Under the pieces are notes generated by a model that worked only from the letters and a program-made list of their open reading frames with translations, did not search any database and was not told where the DNA came from. From Acinetobacter colistiniresistens (GTDB taxonomy: Bacteria; Pseudomonadota; Gammaproteobacteria; Pseudomonadales; Moraxellaceae), in assembly GCF_000413935.1 (NCBI RefSeq), contig NZ_KE340378.1, forward strand, positions 1 to 64,000: a stretch of DNA of 64,000 nucleotides, read 5' to 3'. Every line of letters begins with the position of its first letter. Within the stretch, counting starts at the first letter, position 1. Shown one piece after another: positions 17,731-26,168 of the stretch. Made by a program: the position numbers and the translations under genes.

Positions 17731-17755
17731 CAATGTATCAGCTCTTTATTGGTAA

Positions 17756-17762
17756 TAAAAAT
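17756..17762. repeat. target-site duplication, left copy
   Basis: TAAAAAT directly precedes the left inverted repeat of the insertion sequence and is repeated at 18495-18501. Confidence 0.8.
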
Positions 17763-17778
17763 GGCTCTAGACTAGCAG
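17763..17778 (+). repeat. left terminal inverted repeat
   Basis: GGCTCTAGACTAGCAG is the exact reverse complement of the right end. Confidence 0.9.
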
Positions 17779-17801
17779 AATAATTATGTTAGTCTAGAAT
17801 A

Positions 17802-18464
17802 ATGATAGAAAACAGTAAATTAAGTCACTACAAGATTAAAAAAATTATTCAATGCTTTTGTGTTGATATTCCTGCTTCCAAAACAGCCTTATTACTCAAT
17901 TTAAATCGTAATACGATTAATTATTGGTACATGCTTTTTAGAGAAACTATCTATGATCATCAAACAGATTTAAGAGCTAAGTTTGTTGGTTCAATAGAAG
18001 TAGATGAAAGCTATTTTGGAGCGAAAAGGCAACGTGGGTTTCATGGAAAGTTAAAGCGTGGTCGTGGGACTCTAAAACAGCCAGTATTTGGAATATTCGA
18101 ACGTAATGGGCGCGTCTATACTGAAATCGTACCTGACTGTAAAATGAAGACTTTACAAGAGGTTATAATTGGTAAAGTTTCACTTGAGAGTGTGATTTAT
18201 AGTGATGGATGGCGTGGCTATAATGGTCTTGTTGATGTGGGTTATTCAAAGCATTTTAGGGTAAATCACGGAGCAAATGAGTTTGCTAGAGGACAATGCC
18301 ATATAAATGGAATAGAATCATTTTGGAGCTTTTGTAAAAGAAGGCTAGCAAAGTTTAACGGCATATCAAAAGAGTACTTTGATTATCATCTTAAAGAAAC
18401 TGAATGGCGTTGGATGAGGGAACCTAATGAGTTAGCAACTGAGCTGTGGAACCTCATTAGGTAA
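17802..18464 (+). CDS. IS1595-family transposase
   Basis: This 220-residue DDE-type transposase mobilises the surrounding element. The N-terminus has a helix-turn-helix-like stretch (SKTALLLNLNRNTINYWY). The catalytic triad can be assigned to D68 in VDESYFG, D135 in YSDGWRGY and E172 in INGIESFW, in the spacing expected of IS1016-like enzymes. The zinc-ribbon seen in longer IS1595 members is absent. The frame is intact from ATG 17802 and ends 14 bases before the right inverted repeat. Codon use is more AT-rich than in the neighbours, as expected for a mobile gene. Confidence 0.92.
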   Translation: MIENSKLSHYKIKKIIQCFCVDIPASKTALLLNLNRNTINYWYMLFRETIYDHQTDLRAKFVGSIEVDESYFGAKRQRGFHGKLKRGRGTLKQPVFGIFERNGRVYTEIVPDCKMKTLQEVIIGKVSLESVIYSDGWRGYNGLVDVGYSKHFRVNHGANEFARGQCHINGIESFWSFCKRRLAKFNGISKEYFDYHLKETEWRWMREPNELATELWNLIR

Positions 18465-18478
18465 AATTAAGTGTAAAT

Positions 18479-18494
18479 CTGCTAGTCTAGAGCC
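18479..18494 (-). repeat. right terminal inverted repeat
   Basis: CTGCTAGTCTAGAGCC matches the left end in all 16 positions. Confidence 0.9.
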
Positions 18495-18501
18495 TAAAAA
18501 T
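18495..18501. repeat. target-site duplication, right copy
   Basis: TAAAAAT follows the right end directly and is the second copy of the 7-base target. Confidence 0.8.
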
Positions 18502-19211
18502 TACTCTACTTGGTCAATGCGTCCGTGGATTTTATTCACACAAGCAGGCATTGCATTTCAGGAGCATTTGATTCAGTTTGATGATTTTGAACCAGACAGC
18601 CAGTTTAAAACAGAAATTCTAAAATTGAACCCGACAGGCAAAGTCCCTGTGCTGGTGAATGGTGAGCTGACGGTTTGGGACAGTCTGGCCATCTGTGAAT
18701 ATATTGCCGAGCAGCATCCTGAACTTGAATTATGGCCACAAGAAAAAGCCTTACGTGCACGGGCGCGTTGTATCAGTGCAGAAATGCATAGTAGCTTTCA
18801 AAGCCTACGCAATCTGTGCCCGATGAATGTCGAAGCTGATCTGGCACATATCGGCAAACAGCTTTGGGCAGAACAGCCACAATTGCGTGCCGATGTGGCG
18901 CGGATTGATCAGATCTGGTCACAACGTCCGAATGCAGACAGTTTTTTATGTGGCGACACGTTTAGTATCGCAGATGCCTTTTATGCGCCTGTGGTGATGC
19001 GTTTTGAATGCTACCAACTGCCACTTTCCGCGTCTAGCCAAGCCTATACGCAAAAAATCTTGTCTTTGGCATCAGTACAGCAATGGATTGCCGAAGCCAA
19101 ACAAGAACAGATGTTTGTGCCTTTTGATGAGCCCTATCGTCAACACCGTGAAGAATTTCTAAAAGGTAAATAGCGCTTTGACCATAAAGGCGTAGCAAAG
19201 CCTTCATGGTG

Positions 19212-20405
19212 TTAGCTGCTGATCAGATCCGTAAAAACTCTCACCTGATTGCGGCCAGCGGCTTTGACCGCATACAGGGCCTGATCGGCTTGGCTGATAA
19301 TCAGATGAGGTGCATCAGCACTGAGCGAACTGCTGATGCCAAAACTAGCGCTGATGACAAATTCCTGTTTTTGCTCGGTGATAAAATGTAGCTGGGTTAT
19401 TGCGAGACGGCAACGTTCTGCCACATTGTGTGCTTGTGCCGTGGTGGTGTTGGGCAGTATTAGAATGAATTCTTCTCCGCCAAAACGACCAATCACATCT
19501 TGATCACGCAGATTATGGGTGAGACATTTGGCCACTTGCACCAAGACTTGATCGCCCATGCTGTGACCGAAGTGATCATTAATACTTTTAAAATGATCCA
19601 GATCGAGCAGGATAATTGAATATAAGGGATCAGGCTGCTGATGTAATTTTTCTAAATAGCTGTCGATACTGCGTCGATTGAATACATTGGTTAAGGGATC
19701 CAGACGACTGAGGATCTGAATTGTCATTTCCCGTGTTCGCCATTGCGTCAGCAAAATTTCAAACAAAAATAAACAGGCCAACATGATCGGCAATAAGAAA
19801 AACATCATGCTACCGACCCAAAACGGGTGCATGGGGACTTGGTTAAGATGCTGCATATTAAACAGCGGTGCGTAGGTCAGGACTCCAATCATGCTTAAAT
19901 AATTGCAGAACAGCAGCGCAAGCGTTGCTGGAATGAGCGCACAATACACCATTCTACGGTCAAACAGTACTAAGCCCACACCCACAACACTGACATAACC
20001 CACCATTGTTGCCGGACTGAAACTTCCGACCAAATAGCTGTTATGGCATAACATCGCAGTAAAAATCTGTACGCTGAGAATCGGTAAAAAGCTTTGCGCC
20101 CAAAGTTGTTCTCTAAAAATATGGCAAGGGATGATCAGCAACAACAGAATGCCCAGCATGATCAAACTGGTCCATAATTGTGAACGTACCAGATTCAAAT
20201 GTACCCATTCTGAATACTGTGGATTGACCAAGACAAAAATGTCCCAGCTGATCCAGAACAGATTCATAAAAGCGGCAAGTATCAATAATAAAATACTTTT
20301 TTTGAGTATGGTCCAATTGACGACAATATGATGTTCCCAAGAAAGCTGAAAGCCCCATCTTTTTGTGTCAGTTGACCGATTAAAACGAATCTTGACCATT
20401 GGCAT
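19212..20405 (-). CDS. membrane-bound diguanylate cyclase (GGDEF)
   Basis: This 397-residue protein makes cyclic di-GMP from two GTP. The N-terminal part carries about six hydrophobic helices (residues 35-220) and is the probable sensor. The C-terminal GGDEF domain starts at LSRLDPLTNVFNRRS, has the metal-binding DLDHFKSINDHFGH and the active-site motif GGEEF, which is a functional variant. The product-inhibition RxxD motif is not present five residues ahead of GGEEF, where QDVIGR is seen, so feedback control may be lacking. No phosphodiesterase domain is attached. The gene is transcribed alone; the upstream 265-base gap has no other gene. Confidence 0.93.
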   Translation of the reverse strand: MPMVKIRFNRSTDTKRWGFQLSWEHHIVVNWTILKKSILLLILAAFMNLFWISWDIFVLVNPQYSEWVHLNLVRSQLWTSLIMLGILLLLIIPCHIFREQLWAQSFLPILSVQIFTAMLCHNSYLVGSFSPATMVGYVSVVGVGLVLFDRRMVYCALIPATLALLFCNYLSMIGVLTYAPLFNMQHLNQVPMHPFWVGSMMFFLLPIMLACLFLFEILLTQWRTREMTIQILSRLDPLTNVFNRRSIDSYLEKLHQQPDPLYSIILLDLDHFKSINDHFGHSMGDQVLVQVAKCLTHNLRDQDVIGRFGGEEFILILPNTTTAQAHNVAERCRLAITQLHFITEQKQEFVISASFGISSSLSADAPHLIISQADQALYAVKAAGRNQVRVFTDLISS

Positions 20406-20670
20406 GCATCCTTTTATGCAATGAGATTCCCAGCAACTGTAGATTTGTCCTCAAAATATCGAAGAACGATTATTGAAATAACAATAGCATCTTTAGAATG
20501 AGAAAAAAGTCCAGTGATGAGGTTTTAATGCAAATCAGGACGGGAAAAATGCCTTGAAAAATAGGCTATTATCTAAATATCCAATCATTTTTATTTTATA
20601 ATGACAAAATTGAATTAACAGTGACAATGGTCAGACATAGCTGACCATTTTTTACACGATTTTGTTTTAA

Positions 20671-21582
20671 TCAATCCCGATCAAGTGCATGAGCAAATTC
20701 AGCAATATCAGCCAGAGCCTGTTTTGCTTCAGGGAACCATGCATTAAACATCTGGAAGTTATGCCACATGCCCGTATACAGTTTGAAGCTGACATCGACA
20801 TCGGCTTGCACGGCTTTTTCTCTAAAGCGTTTTGAATCATCTAATAGAATTTCTTTAGAACCAACTTGTACCAAAGTGGGTGGCAGTCCTGTTAAATCAT
20901 CAAAGAGTGGTGAAACACGTGGATCATCGGCTTGGATATTGTCCGTGAGATAATGATTGATGCCGGCTTGTAAGGCTTCGATTGACAGCAGTGCATCATG
21001 TTTCTGGTTAAAACGTAGCGATTCGCTGGTCAAGGTCAGATCAAGATAAGGTGACATTAGAATCAGGCCACTTGGCATCAACTCAGGCTGTTGTTTGAGA
21101 CGTAAACATAAGGCCAAAGCCAGATTGGCACCACAAGAATCGCCTGAAATAATGATATCTTTCGGTTTAATGCCTTGGACCAGCAAGGCTTGATAGACAT
21201 CAAAAATCGCATCAATCGCTTCGGGAAAGGGATGTTCGGGCGCAAGAGGATAATCAACATGAATGACTTGCATCTGGGTACGTGCGGCAATATCGGTCAT
21301 CAGGGCACGATGGGTATTCAAACTCCCTAAGAAGAAAGCACCGCCATGGATATGGAAAATCAGCTGAGTTGCTGTAGCTTGCGCCTTAATTTCCTCACCA
21401 CGTACACCGGCCAGACGTATTGAACGGATTTGTACCGTTGGATCGTGTGGAAATACGCGACACAGTTGATCCAGAAGCGGACGTAAAGCATTGGGAGCCA
21501 AGTTAAATTGACTTGGTGTCCGAATTGCCGCTTTAAGTAAGGATTCAGTAAAATAATATTTCCAAACAGTAGCAAGTTTCAT
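20671..21582 (-). CDS. HSL-family alpha/beta-hydrolase (esterase)
   Basis: This is a 303-residue carboxylesterase of the hormone-sensitive-lipase group. It has the family's oxyanion motif HGGAFF near residue 78, the pattern DYPLAPEHPFPEA, the nucleophile elbow GDSCGA (Cys in place of the usual Ala after Ser) and a catalytic Asp/His pair, the His in GMWHNFQMF. No signal peptide is seen, so it acts in the cytoplasm, probably on short-chain esters. The gene is monocistronic. Physiological substrate unknown. Confidence 0.92.
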   Translation of the reverse strand: MKLATVWKYYFTESLLKAAIRTPSQFNLAPNALRPLLDQLCRVFPHDPTVQIRSIRLAGVRGEEIKAQATATQLIFHIHGGAFFLGSLNTHRALMTDIAARTQMQVIHVDYPLAPEHPFPEAIDAIFDVYQALLVQGIKPKDIIISGDSCGANLALALCLRLKQQPELMPSGLILMSPYLDLTLTSESLRFNQKHDALLSIEALQAGINHYLTDNIQADDPRVSPLFDDLTGLPPTLVQVGSKEILLDDSKRFREKAVQADVDVSFKLYTGMWHNFQMFNAWFPEAKQALADIAEFAHALDRD

Positions 21583-21787
21583 AATTTTTCCATATTGTTA
21601 GATCAGTATCGGAATAAGAATATTCTTGAAGATAAGCGATGCCTAAGCGTTACGATAAAAACTGAAAAAAATTGTGCGCTACGTCACCCTTACTCAGGTT
21701 ATACCAAATAGTCATAATCAAGAATTGCAATATTGATCGAAGTTCTCAATACTTTGAGTTTGAAAGACCCTTAAGGATATTACAAAA

Positions 21788-22225
21788 ATGAAGAAAATTG
21801 CTTTAGCATTTGGATTGCTTGGTTTAACAACTTTTGCCAATGCGGCAGATGCGCTAAACGGCAGTGTTTGGCAGACGATTGATGATGAAACAAAGCAGCC
21901 AAAGGCAATCGTGAAGTTTACGGAACAAAAGGATGGAACACTGACTGCATCTATTCAAAAATATTTAGTTGCAGATCAGGAGAATGCCTGCTCTAAATGT
22001 GAAGGAACCTATCACAATAAGCCATTGAAAGGTTTAACCATTGTACATGGTCTTAAAAATGTCGGTGGGACAAGCTATGACAATGGCTCCATTATTGACC
22101 CTAAAAACGGTAAAACCTATCGATTGAAAGCTGAAATCCTAGAAGGCGGGAAGAAGCTGAAATTACGTGGCTATATTGGTGTTGCTGCTTTAGGTCGTAA
22201 CCAAACCTGGATTCGTGCCAATTAA
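21788..22225 (+). CDS. DUF2147-family periplasmic protein
   Basis: This 145-residue protein has a clear signal peptide (MKKIALAFGLLGLTTFANA). The mature part is the DUF2147 domain: an opening GSVWQTIDDETKQPKAIVKF, a CSKCEGTYHNKPLKGL segment with a CxxC pair, IIDPKNGKTYRLKAEI and LKLRGYIGVAALGRNQTW near the end. Family members form a small lipocalin-like barrel of unknown ligand. The CxxC pair may be a disulphide or metal site. Single gene with a terminator 20 bases after the stop. Confidence 0.9.
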   Translation: MKKIALAFGLLGLTTFANAADALNGSVWQTIDDETKQPKAIVKFTEQKDGTLTASIQKYLVADQENACSKCEGTYHNKPLKGLTIVHGLKNVGGTSYDNGSIIDPKNGKTYRLKAEILEGGKKLKLRGYIGVAALGRNQTWIRAN

Positions 22226-22244
22226 TCCGCGAGAGCTAAACCAT

Positions 22245-22275
22245 AAAAAAACCGAGCACTGACTCGGTTTTTTTA
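22245..22275. terminator. terminator of the DUF2147 gene
   Basis: ACCGAG and CTCGGT form the stem; A- and T-runs flank both sides, so it may also serve the convergent ArsC-like gene. Confidence 0.8.
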
Positions 22276-22295
22276 TTTCTGCTCATCTTTAGCGT

Positions 22296-22646
22296 TTAAG
22301 CGGATAAGGCTTGATAGGTGGCCTCATCAAAGCCAATCACAAAACCTTTTGGAGTTTGCACTACAGGGCGCTTAATCAGGCTTGGTTGCGCGATCAGGGT
22401 TTCAATCAGGTTCTGCTCATTACTGGTCGCGTGTGCTTGCTCATCTGCGCTTAATTTACGCCAAGTGGTGCCTTTTTTATTCAGCACTTTGTCTGCACCG
22501 ATCTCTTTTAGCCAAATCGCCAAAGTTTCTGCATCAATGCCTTGTTTTTTGTAATCATGAAATTCGTAATTGATACCCTTGGCTTGCAATGCATCAAAGG
22601 CTTTCTTCATCGAATTACAATTTTTAATGCCATAAATTTTGAACAT
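22296..22646 (-). CDS. ArsC/Spx-like protein (YffB type)
   Basis: This 116-residue thioredoxin-fold protein is related to arsenate reductase ArsC and Spx. It starts MFKIYGIKNCNSMKKAFDAL, with the single N-terminal Cys of the family, and includes LNKKGTTWRKLS and the PxxIKRPVV segment that follows cis-proline. In this YffB-type subgroup the proteins are annotated as possible glutathione-dependent thiol reductases; true arsenate reduction is not shown. The open frame extends far upstream but ATG at 22646 begins directly on the first strand. No arsenic genes are nearby. Confidence 0.88.
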   Translation of the reverse strand: MFKIYGIKNCNSMKKAFDALQAKGINYEFHDYKKQGIDAETLAIWLKEIGADKVLNKKGTTWRKLSADEQAHATSNEQNLIETLIAQPSLIKRPVVQTPKGFVIGFDEATYQALSA

Positions 22647-22826
22647 GTGAAAAACCATAGAAAACAATAAAAAAGATGGCTCAAAGCCTAACGTAAAAGT
22701 AGGGGAGTGTACCAGTTGAAATTTTTGATTAGGTTGATCGGTCAGGTGTATGAAGCAGAAATGATAATATGCTTTGAGTACACATGCTTCAGACAGGTCA
22801 AACAAAGAAAAACGAAGATCTAGAAA

Positions 22827-22864
22827 AGAGAAAACCCGCATATAATCTTCCTGATTATGCGGGT
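22827..22864 (-). terminator. terminator with AGGAA loop
   Basis: Read on the minus strand, CCCGCATAATC pairs with GATTATATGCGGG around an AGGAA loop, followed by TTTTCTCTTTT. It would end transcripts from the exonuclease gene or from the predicted small RNA. Confidence 0.75.
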
Positions 22865-22974
22865 CTCATTTCAACGTCCATTGTCTCATCCATGCAAATA
22901 AACTTAATCTAAGTTTATTTTATCTTCCTACGGCTTCCTATCCCTTTTTGGTCATCCTGACCGCTTCCTTGTGC
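22828..22974 (-). ncRNA. candidate CsrA/RsmA-titrating small RNA
   Basis: In the 207-base gap beyond the exonuclease gene, the minus strand carries eight GGA triplets within 119 bases (22850-22968), far above chance. One sits in the loop of the perfect hairpin GGTCAGGATGACC and another in the AGGAA loop of the terminator; other copies occur in single-stranded AGGAAG contexts. This is the architecture of RsmX/Y/Z and CsrB RNAs. A TATAGC box at 22981-22986 suggests a start near 22974 and a length of about 147 bases. A TGTAAG/CTTACA half-site, part of the GacA target, lies near 23032. No Rfam family could be checked. Confidence 0.4.
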
Positions 22975-23071
22975 CGTGAAGCTATAATGCCGTTCTAGCT
23001 GTGAAATAAAAATACACAAAAGCGACAAGTTCTGTAAGCTAAAGAAGCGACCTAAGTGAACAAGTGTTCAC

Positions 23072-23896
23072 TTATTCGTGTATTTTATAGTCGATAATTA
23101 CCGGTGCATGGTCGCTAAACCATTGTTCTTTATATACCCACGCATTTGTTGTACGTGCTTTCCAGTCTGGAGAGCAGGCTTGGTAGTCAATACGCCACCC
23201 AACATTTTTTGCACGCGCTTGACCGCGATTTGACCACCATGAATACAATTCTGCTTCAGGGCGAACTTCACGGAAGGTATCCACATAACCCAACTCATCA
23301 TAGATATGATCGAGCCAAGCACGTTCATGTGGCAATACGCCAGATGATTTCTGGTTACCTGACCAGTTTTTAATATCGATGCGTTTATGCACGATATTGT
23401 AGTCCCCGCAGACAATGATTGATTTATTTTCATCTCGCCACTGTTTGAGTATTTTGGCGTATTCTTGTAAAAACACGTCTTTGCGTGCTTGCGCTTCGTC
23501 ACCGCTTGATCCTGATGGCAAGTATAACGAGGCAATATGAACAGTTTGTGACAAGCCTAAATCAAATTCAGCGGTGATAAAACGGCCCTGAGAGTCAGCG
23601 AGTTCGAAGCCTAAACCATCTTTTACCGATACGAATGGCAGACGGCTATAAATCGCCGTACCTGCGTAGCCTGCACGTTCAGCAGGGAACAGGTGGGTAT
23701 ACCAGCCTTCAGGTTTAAATTTATCGGTCCATTGCTCATGGGTGATGCGGCTTTCCTGCATACACACCACATCGGCACCCGACTGTTCTAACCATTCGAG
23801 CAGGCCTTTGGTGACTGATGAACGCAAGCCATTTACGTTAATTGAAACGACTCGAAGAATTTTTACATCACTTGGATAGCTATCCTTTGGTATCAT
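23072..23896 (-). CDS. xth: exodeoxyribonuclease III-type AP endonuclease
   Basis: This 274-residue enzyme repairs abasic sites and trims 3' blocked ends. It shows the exonuclease III fold in order: [15 protein letters not shown], metal-binding E in [20 protein letters not shown], the catalytic VCGDYNIVH, the active-site loop [11 protein letters not shown] and the closing [10 protein letters not shown]. The N-terminal start was set at the ATG at 23896, because the longer frame would overlap the pyrE leader; nothing start-like lies closer to the first strand. It is divergent from pyrE with 41 bases between starts. Confidence 0.92.
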   Translation of the reverse strand: MIPKDSYPSDVKILRVVSINVNGLRSSVTKGLLEWLEQSGADVVCMQESRITHEQWTDKFKPEGWYTHLFPAERAGYAGTAIYSRLPFVSVKDGLGFELADSQGRFITAEFDLGLSQTVHIASLYLPSGSSGDEAQARKDVFLQEYAKILKQWRDENKSIIVCGDYNIVHKRIDIKNWSGNQKSSGVLPHERAWLDHIYDELGYVDTFREVRPEAELYSWWSNRGQARAKNVGWRIDYQACSPDWKARTTNAWVYKEQWFSDHAPVIIDYKIHE

Positions 23897-23937
23897 ACGT
23901 CTGTTTAACCTCAATTGAAGAATTTGGAGCACCTTAT

Positions 23938-24588
23938 ATGACAACGCCTGTGTCATTTCATCCGCAAGCTTTTATCGAACTCGCATTATCACGTGGAGTG
24001 CTTAAATTTGGTGAGTTTACCTTAAAATCAGGCCGTGTCAGTCCTTATTTCTTTAACGCAGGTTTGTTAAACGATGGTGAAGCACTGTCTTTGTTAGCGC
24101 AAGGCTATGCCGACAAACTGGTGCAGTGTGACAATGTTGGTGTGATTTTTGGCCCAGCGTACAAAGGGATTCCTTTTGTTGCAGCAACAGCTGTGGCATT
24201 GTCTCAAGTGCATGGCAAAAGCGTACCGTGGGGCTTTAACCGTAAAGAAGCCAAAGATCACGGTGAAGGCGGTGTGTTGGTGGGTGCATCGGTTGCAGGT
24301 CAAAAGGTCTGGATCATTGATGATGTGATCACTGCGGGAACGGCAATTCGTGAAGTCGTGACCATCTTAAAAAATGCAGGTGCTGAAATTGCAGGTGTAT
24401 TGGTGGCGCTAGACCGCCAAGAACGTGGTCAAGGTCAGCTTTCTGCGATTCAGGAAGTGCAAAAAGAACTCGAAATTCCTGTACATGCATTGATTACCAT
24501 GAAAGATTTGATGGATTATTTAGATGCAAAAGGCGAAAAAGACGCTTTAGCCAATATGCAGGCGTATCGTGAAAAATATGGCATCTAA
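23938..24588 (+). CDS. pyrE: orotate phosphoribosyltransferase
   Basis: This 216-residue enzyme joins orotate to PRPP, the fifth step of pyrimidine synthesis. The N-terminus has [19 protein letters not shown], the central part [18 protein letters not shown] and [11 protein letters not shown], and the PRPP-binding motif is [16 protein letters not shown] 23938 follows GGAGC and was preferred to upstream in-frame starts that would overlap the divergent exonuclease gene. The 3' end of this gene and its terminator are partly duplicated about 1.3 kb downstream. Confidence 0.96.
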   Translation: MTTPVSFHPQAFIELALSRGVLKFGEFTLKSGRVSPYFFNAGLLNDGEALSLLAQGYADKLVQCDNVGVIFGPAYKGIPFVAATAVALSQVHGKSVPWGFNRKEAKDHGEGGVLVGASVAGQKVWIIDDVITAGTAIREVVTILKNAGAEIAGVLVALDRQERGQGQLSAIQEVQKELEIPVHALITMKDLMDYLDAKGEKDALANMQAYREKYGI

Positions 24589-24631
24589 GTTTTAGATGTA
24601 AAAGAAAAGGAAGCGAAGGCTTCCTTTTTTA
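24561..24631 (+). repeat. pyrE 3'-end repeat, copy 1
   Basis: The last codons of pyrE and its terminator. A diverged copy is present at 25842-25920, sharing ATCGTGAAAAATATGG, ATCTAAGTTTTAGAT and AAAGGAAGC in the same order. Confidence 0.7.
24605..24630 (+). terminator. terminator of pyrE
   Basis: GGAAGC and GCTTCC form the stem around GAAG, flanked by A- and T-runs. Confidence 0.85.
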
Positions 24632-24688
24632 TTTACTATGTCGTTATATTTGGAGTAATTGATTATTTAAAGCAGAGAAATTTAATAA

Positions 24689-24889
24689 ATGTATGATTAT
24701 AAAAAAGAAGAGATTAAAGCGAAAAAGTTAAAATATTTAATTTTGATGGTTGTATTTGCTATCGCTTCAAGTCTAGCCATTTCATTATCAATACAGCCTT
24801 TGATTAGCCTTATAGCTGCTGTTGTATGTTTTATATTGGCTATCTTTTTTGCGATTCAGTACATTAAAACGGTGAAACAAAAATTATAA
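24689..24889 (+). CDS. small membrane protein of unknown function
   Basis: This encodes 66 residues: a lysine-rich start (MYDYKKEEIKAKKLK), two hydrophobic helices (about 15-37 and 40-58) and a basic tail (KTVKQKL). The topology with both ends in the cytoplasm is likely. No family is recognised. The gene is AT-rich and lies between the pyrE terminator and the SDR gene, inside the segment bounded by the duplicated pyrE ends, so it may have been acquired with that segment. The ribosome binding site (GAGA) is weak. Confidence 0.6.
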   Translation: MYDYKKEEIKAKKLKYLILMVVFAIASSLAISLSIQPLISLIAAVVCFILAIFFAIQYIKTVKQKL

Positions 24890-25027
24890 AGCTGTAACTG
24901 ATATGGTTTATAGCAGTTTTTAAGATCAATTGAGTTTGATTTTGCCAGAATTACTATCATAGATGCTCTCTATCATCTTAAAGATGGTGGAGGGGTATGG
25001 TTGGCTCTCTAGAAATTAAGAGACAAA

Positions 25028-25747
25028 TCAAACATTCTGATCCAACATCGCCGGCATCAAGATTTCTTTAATGCAAGTTGCTTTACTGGTTGAAAGAATA
25101 AAATGAATCGCCTGAATCACATCGGTTAAAGGGATGAGAGAATATTTGGTTTGTTCTAAAACATCCTGAGTAGGTTGATCAATCTCATATTCACTGGCTA
25201 GATAGCCCAAGTTAATTACACTGACGCCAATCAAGTGCTCACGCAAGATTTCTCGTAGTGATTGCGCAATACCTCTTAACGCAAATTTGGTAGCGGAGAA
25301 AACAAGTTCTTTACCGTTATGATTATCAACCCCCCACGTTGAGCCGATCAGAATAATTTTAGCGTTGTCGGAGAGTTTTAGATTTTCAATGAATGATTGA
25401 ATCGATAGGATACAGGTGCTGATATTGGTATTGATGATTTGGTTAATTTCAGCAGCAGAAACATTTTCAAAATTATAGTGTTCGCTAAATGCTTGTTGCT
25501 CCCAAATACCCACATTGTAAATCAGCACATTAAGTTTTTGCTGTCCAATTGTTGCCTTTACATCGCTTACAGCCTGCTCTGGTTTGGACAGATCAGCACA
25601 AATCCAGTTTAGGTTTGGAGTTTGTTGTGGTTGGCTGCGAGATACGCCATAGATGGTATCTGTTGGCTTTGGTACTGCTTGAACAATGGCTTTTCCTAGG
25701 CCTTTGCTGACACCGTATATAAGAAACGTTTTACTTGAGTTATCCAT
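25028..25747 (-). CDS. SDR-family protein lacking the catalytic tyrosine
   Basis: This is a 239-residue Rossmann-fold protein of the short-chain dehydrogenase/reductase superfamily. The dinucleotide motif is FLIYGVSKGLGKAIV near residue 10, followed by ICADLS and NVGIWEQ in place of the NNAG stretch. The active-site Ser is present (GSTWG, about S136), but the YxxxK motif reads F150-SAT-K154: the DNA clearly gives TTC. The enzyme may be inactive as a classical oxidoreductase, or act as a sensor. It is inside the segment between the two pyrE tails and oriented against pyrE. Family confident, function open. Confidence 0.82.
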   Translation of the reverse strand: MDNSSKTFLIYGVSKGLGKAIVQAVPKPTDTIYGVSRSQPQQTPNLNWICADLSKPEQAVSDVKATIGQQKLNVLIYNVGIWEQQAFSEHYNFENVSAAEINQIINTNISTCILSIQSFIENLKLSDNAKIILIGSTWGVDNHNGKELVFSATKFALRGIAQSLREILREHLIGVSVINLGYLASEYEIDQPTQDVLEQTKYSLIPLTDVIQAIHFILSTSKATCIKEILMPAMLDQNV

Positions 25748-25841
25748 CCATCTCCCCGTATTTTTGAGATCAATGGGTAACTATAAAAGCTCAAGTTGGC
25801 TTGAGGTCAATACTTAAAATTAGTGTTCTAGAATACGCCTT

Positions 25842-25920
25842 GGCGTATATGTAAGCTTATCGTGAAAAATATGGGATCTAAGTTTTAGATATGGGAAAGG
25901 AAGCAGAGGGGCTTCTTTCT
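25842..25920 (+). repeat. pyrE 3'-end repeat, copy 2 (diverged)
   Basis: The copy matches the pyrE tail and terminator region with about ten inserted bases after GGCGTAT and scattered changes. The terminator hairpin is degraded (AAGCAGAGGGGCTTC). It is not preceded by any pyrE body, so only the tail was duplicated. Confidence 0.7.
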
Positions 25921-26140
25921 TCTTTGAGTTTAATTAACGAATTATTGGAAATAATGATTGAAAAATAAGCGTGGAACGTGAAAAATCATGTAAAAGCCGT
26001 TCTAGTGCGCTGAACTCTAGAACGAATTATTTTAAGATATTGATACTAAATAGAAAAATTCAAAAAATTCGCATAAGGCGTATTATGTTAATTGTAGAAA
26101 ATCTTAATCATGAATGAAAAATCATACTCATCTTAATTAC

Positions 26141-26168
26141 TTGAATCGAAATAAAGAAAATCTATATT
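26141..26168 (+). promoter_or_regulatory. promoter candidate of the DGQHR/HEPN-like operon
   Basis: TTGAAT and TATATT are spaced by 16 bases, 38 bases before the first ATG. In such AT-rich DNA chance matches are common. Confidence 0.35.

Larger units (their letters stand above)
17763..18494 (+). mobile_element. IS1595-family (IS1016-like) insertion sequence, complete, 732 bp
   Basis: The element is bounded by perfect 16-bp inverted repeats and flanked by an exact 7-base target duplication. It holds one transposase gene covering most of its length. Size, single frame and transposase type fit the small IS1016-like group of the IS1595 family; that family usually makes 8-bp duplications, so 7 is slightly atypical. 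Intact ends, target copies and an open transposase frame point to a recent insertion. Confidence 0.9.
17733..19173 (+). pseudogene. glutathione S-transferase gene interrupted by an insertion sequence
   Basis: The first ten codons (MYQLFIGNKN) lie at 17733-17762 and the remainder resumes at 18502 with YSTWSMRPWILFTQAG. Removing the element and one target copy restores an open frame of 233 residues typical of a bacterial GST: N-terminal thioredoxin-like domain with the substrate-positioning NPTGKVPVL and the glutathione-binding WDSLAICEYIAE, then a helical C-terminal domain with DTFSIADAFYAPV. The interruption removes the first strand and the active-site NYSTWS region from any product made from the in-frame ATG at 18517. 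Loss of function is therefore likely. It lies directly after dsbD. Confidence 0.9.

Noticed and set aside
22296..22841. Longer start for the ArsC-like protein
   Set aside because: The upstream extension overlaps the terminator of the exonuclease/sRNA region and is not protein-like for this family.
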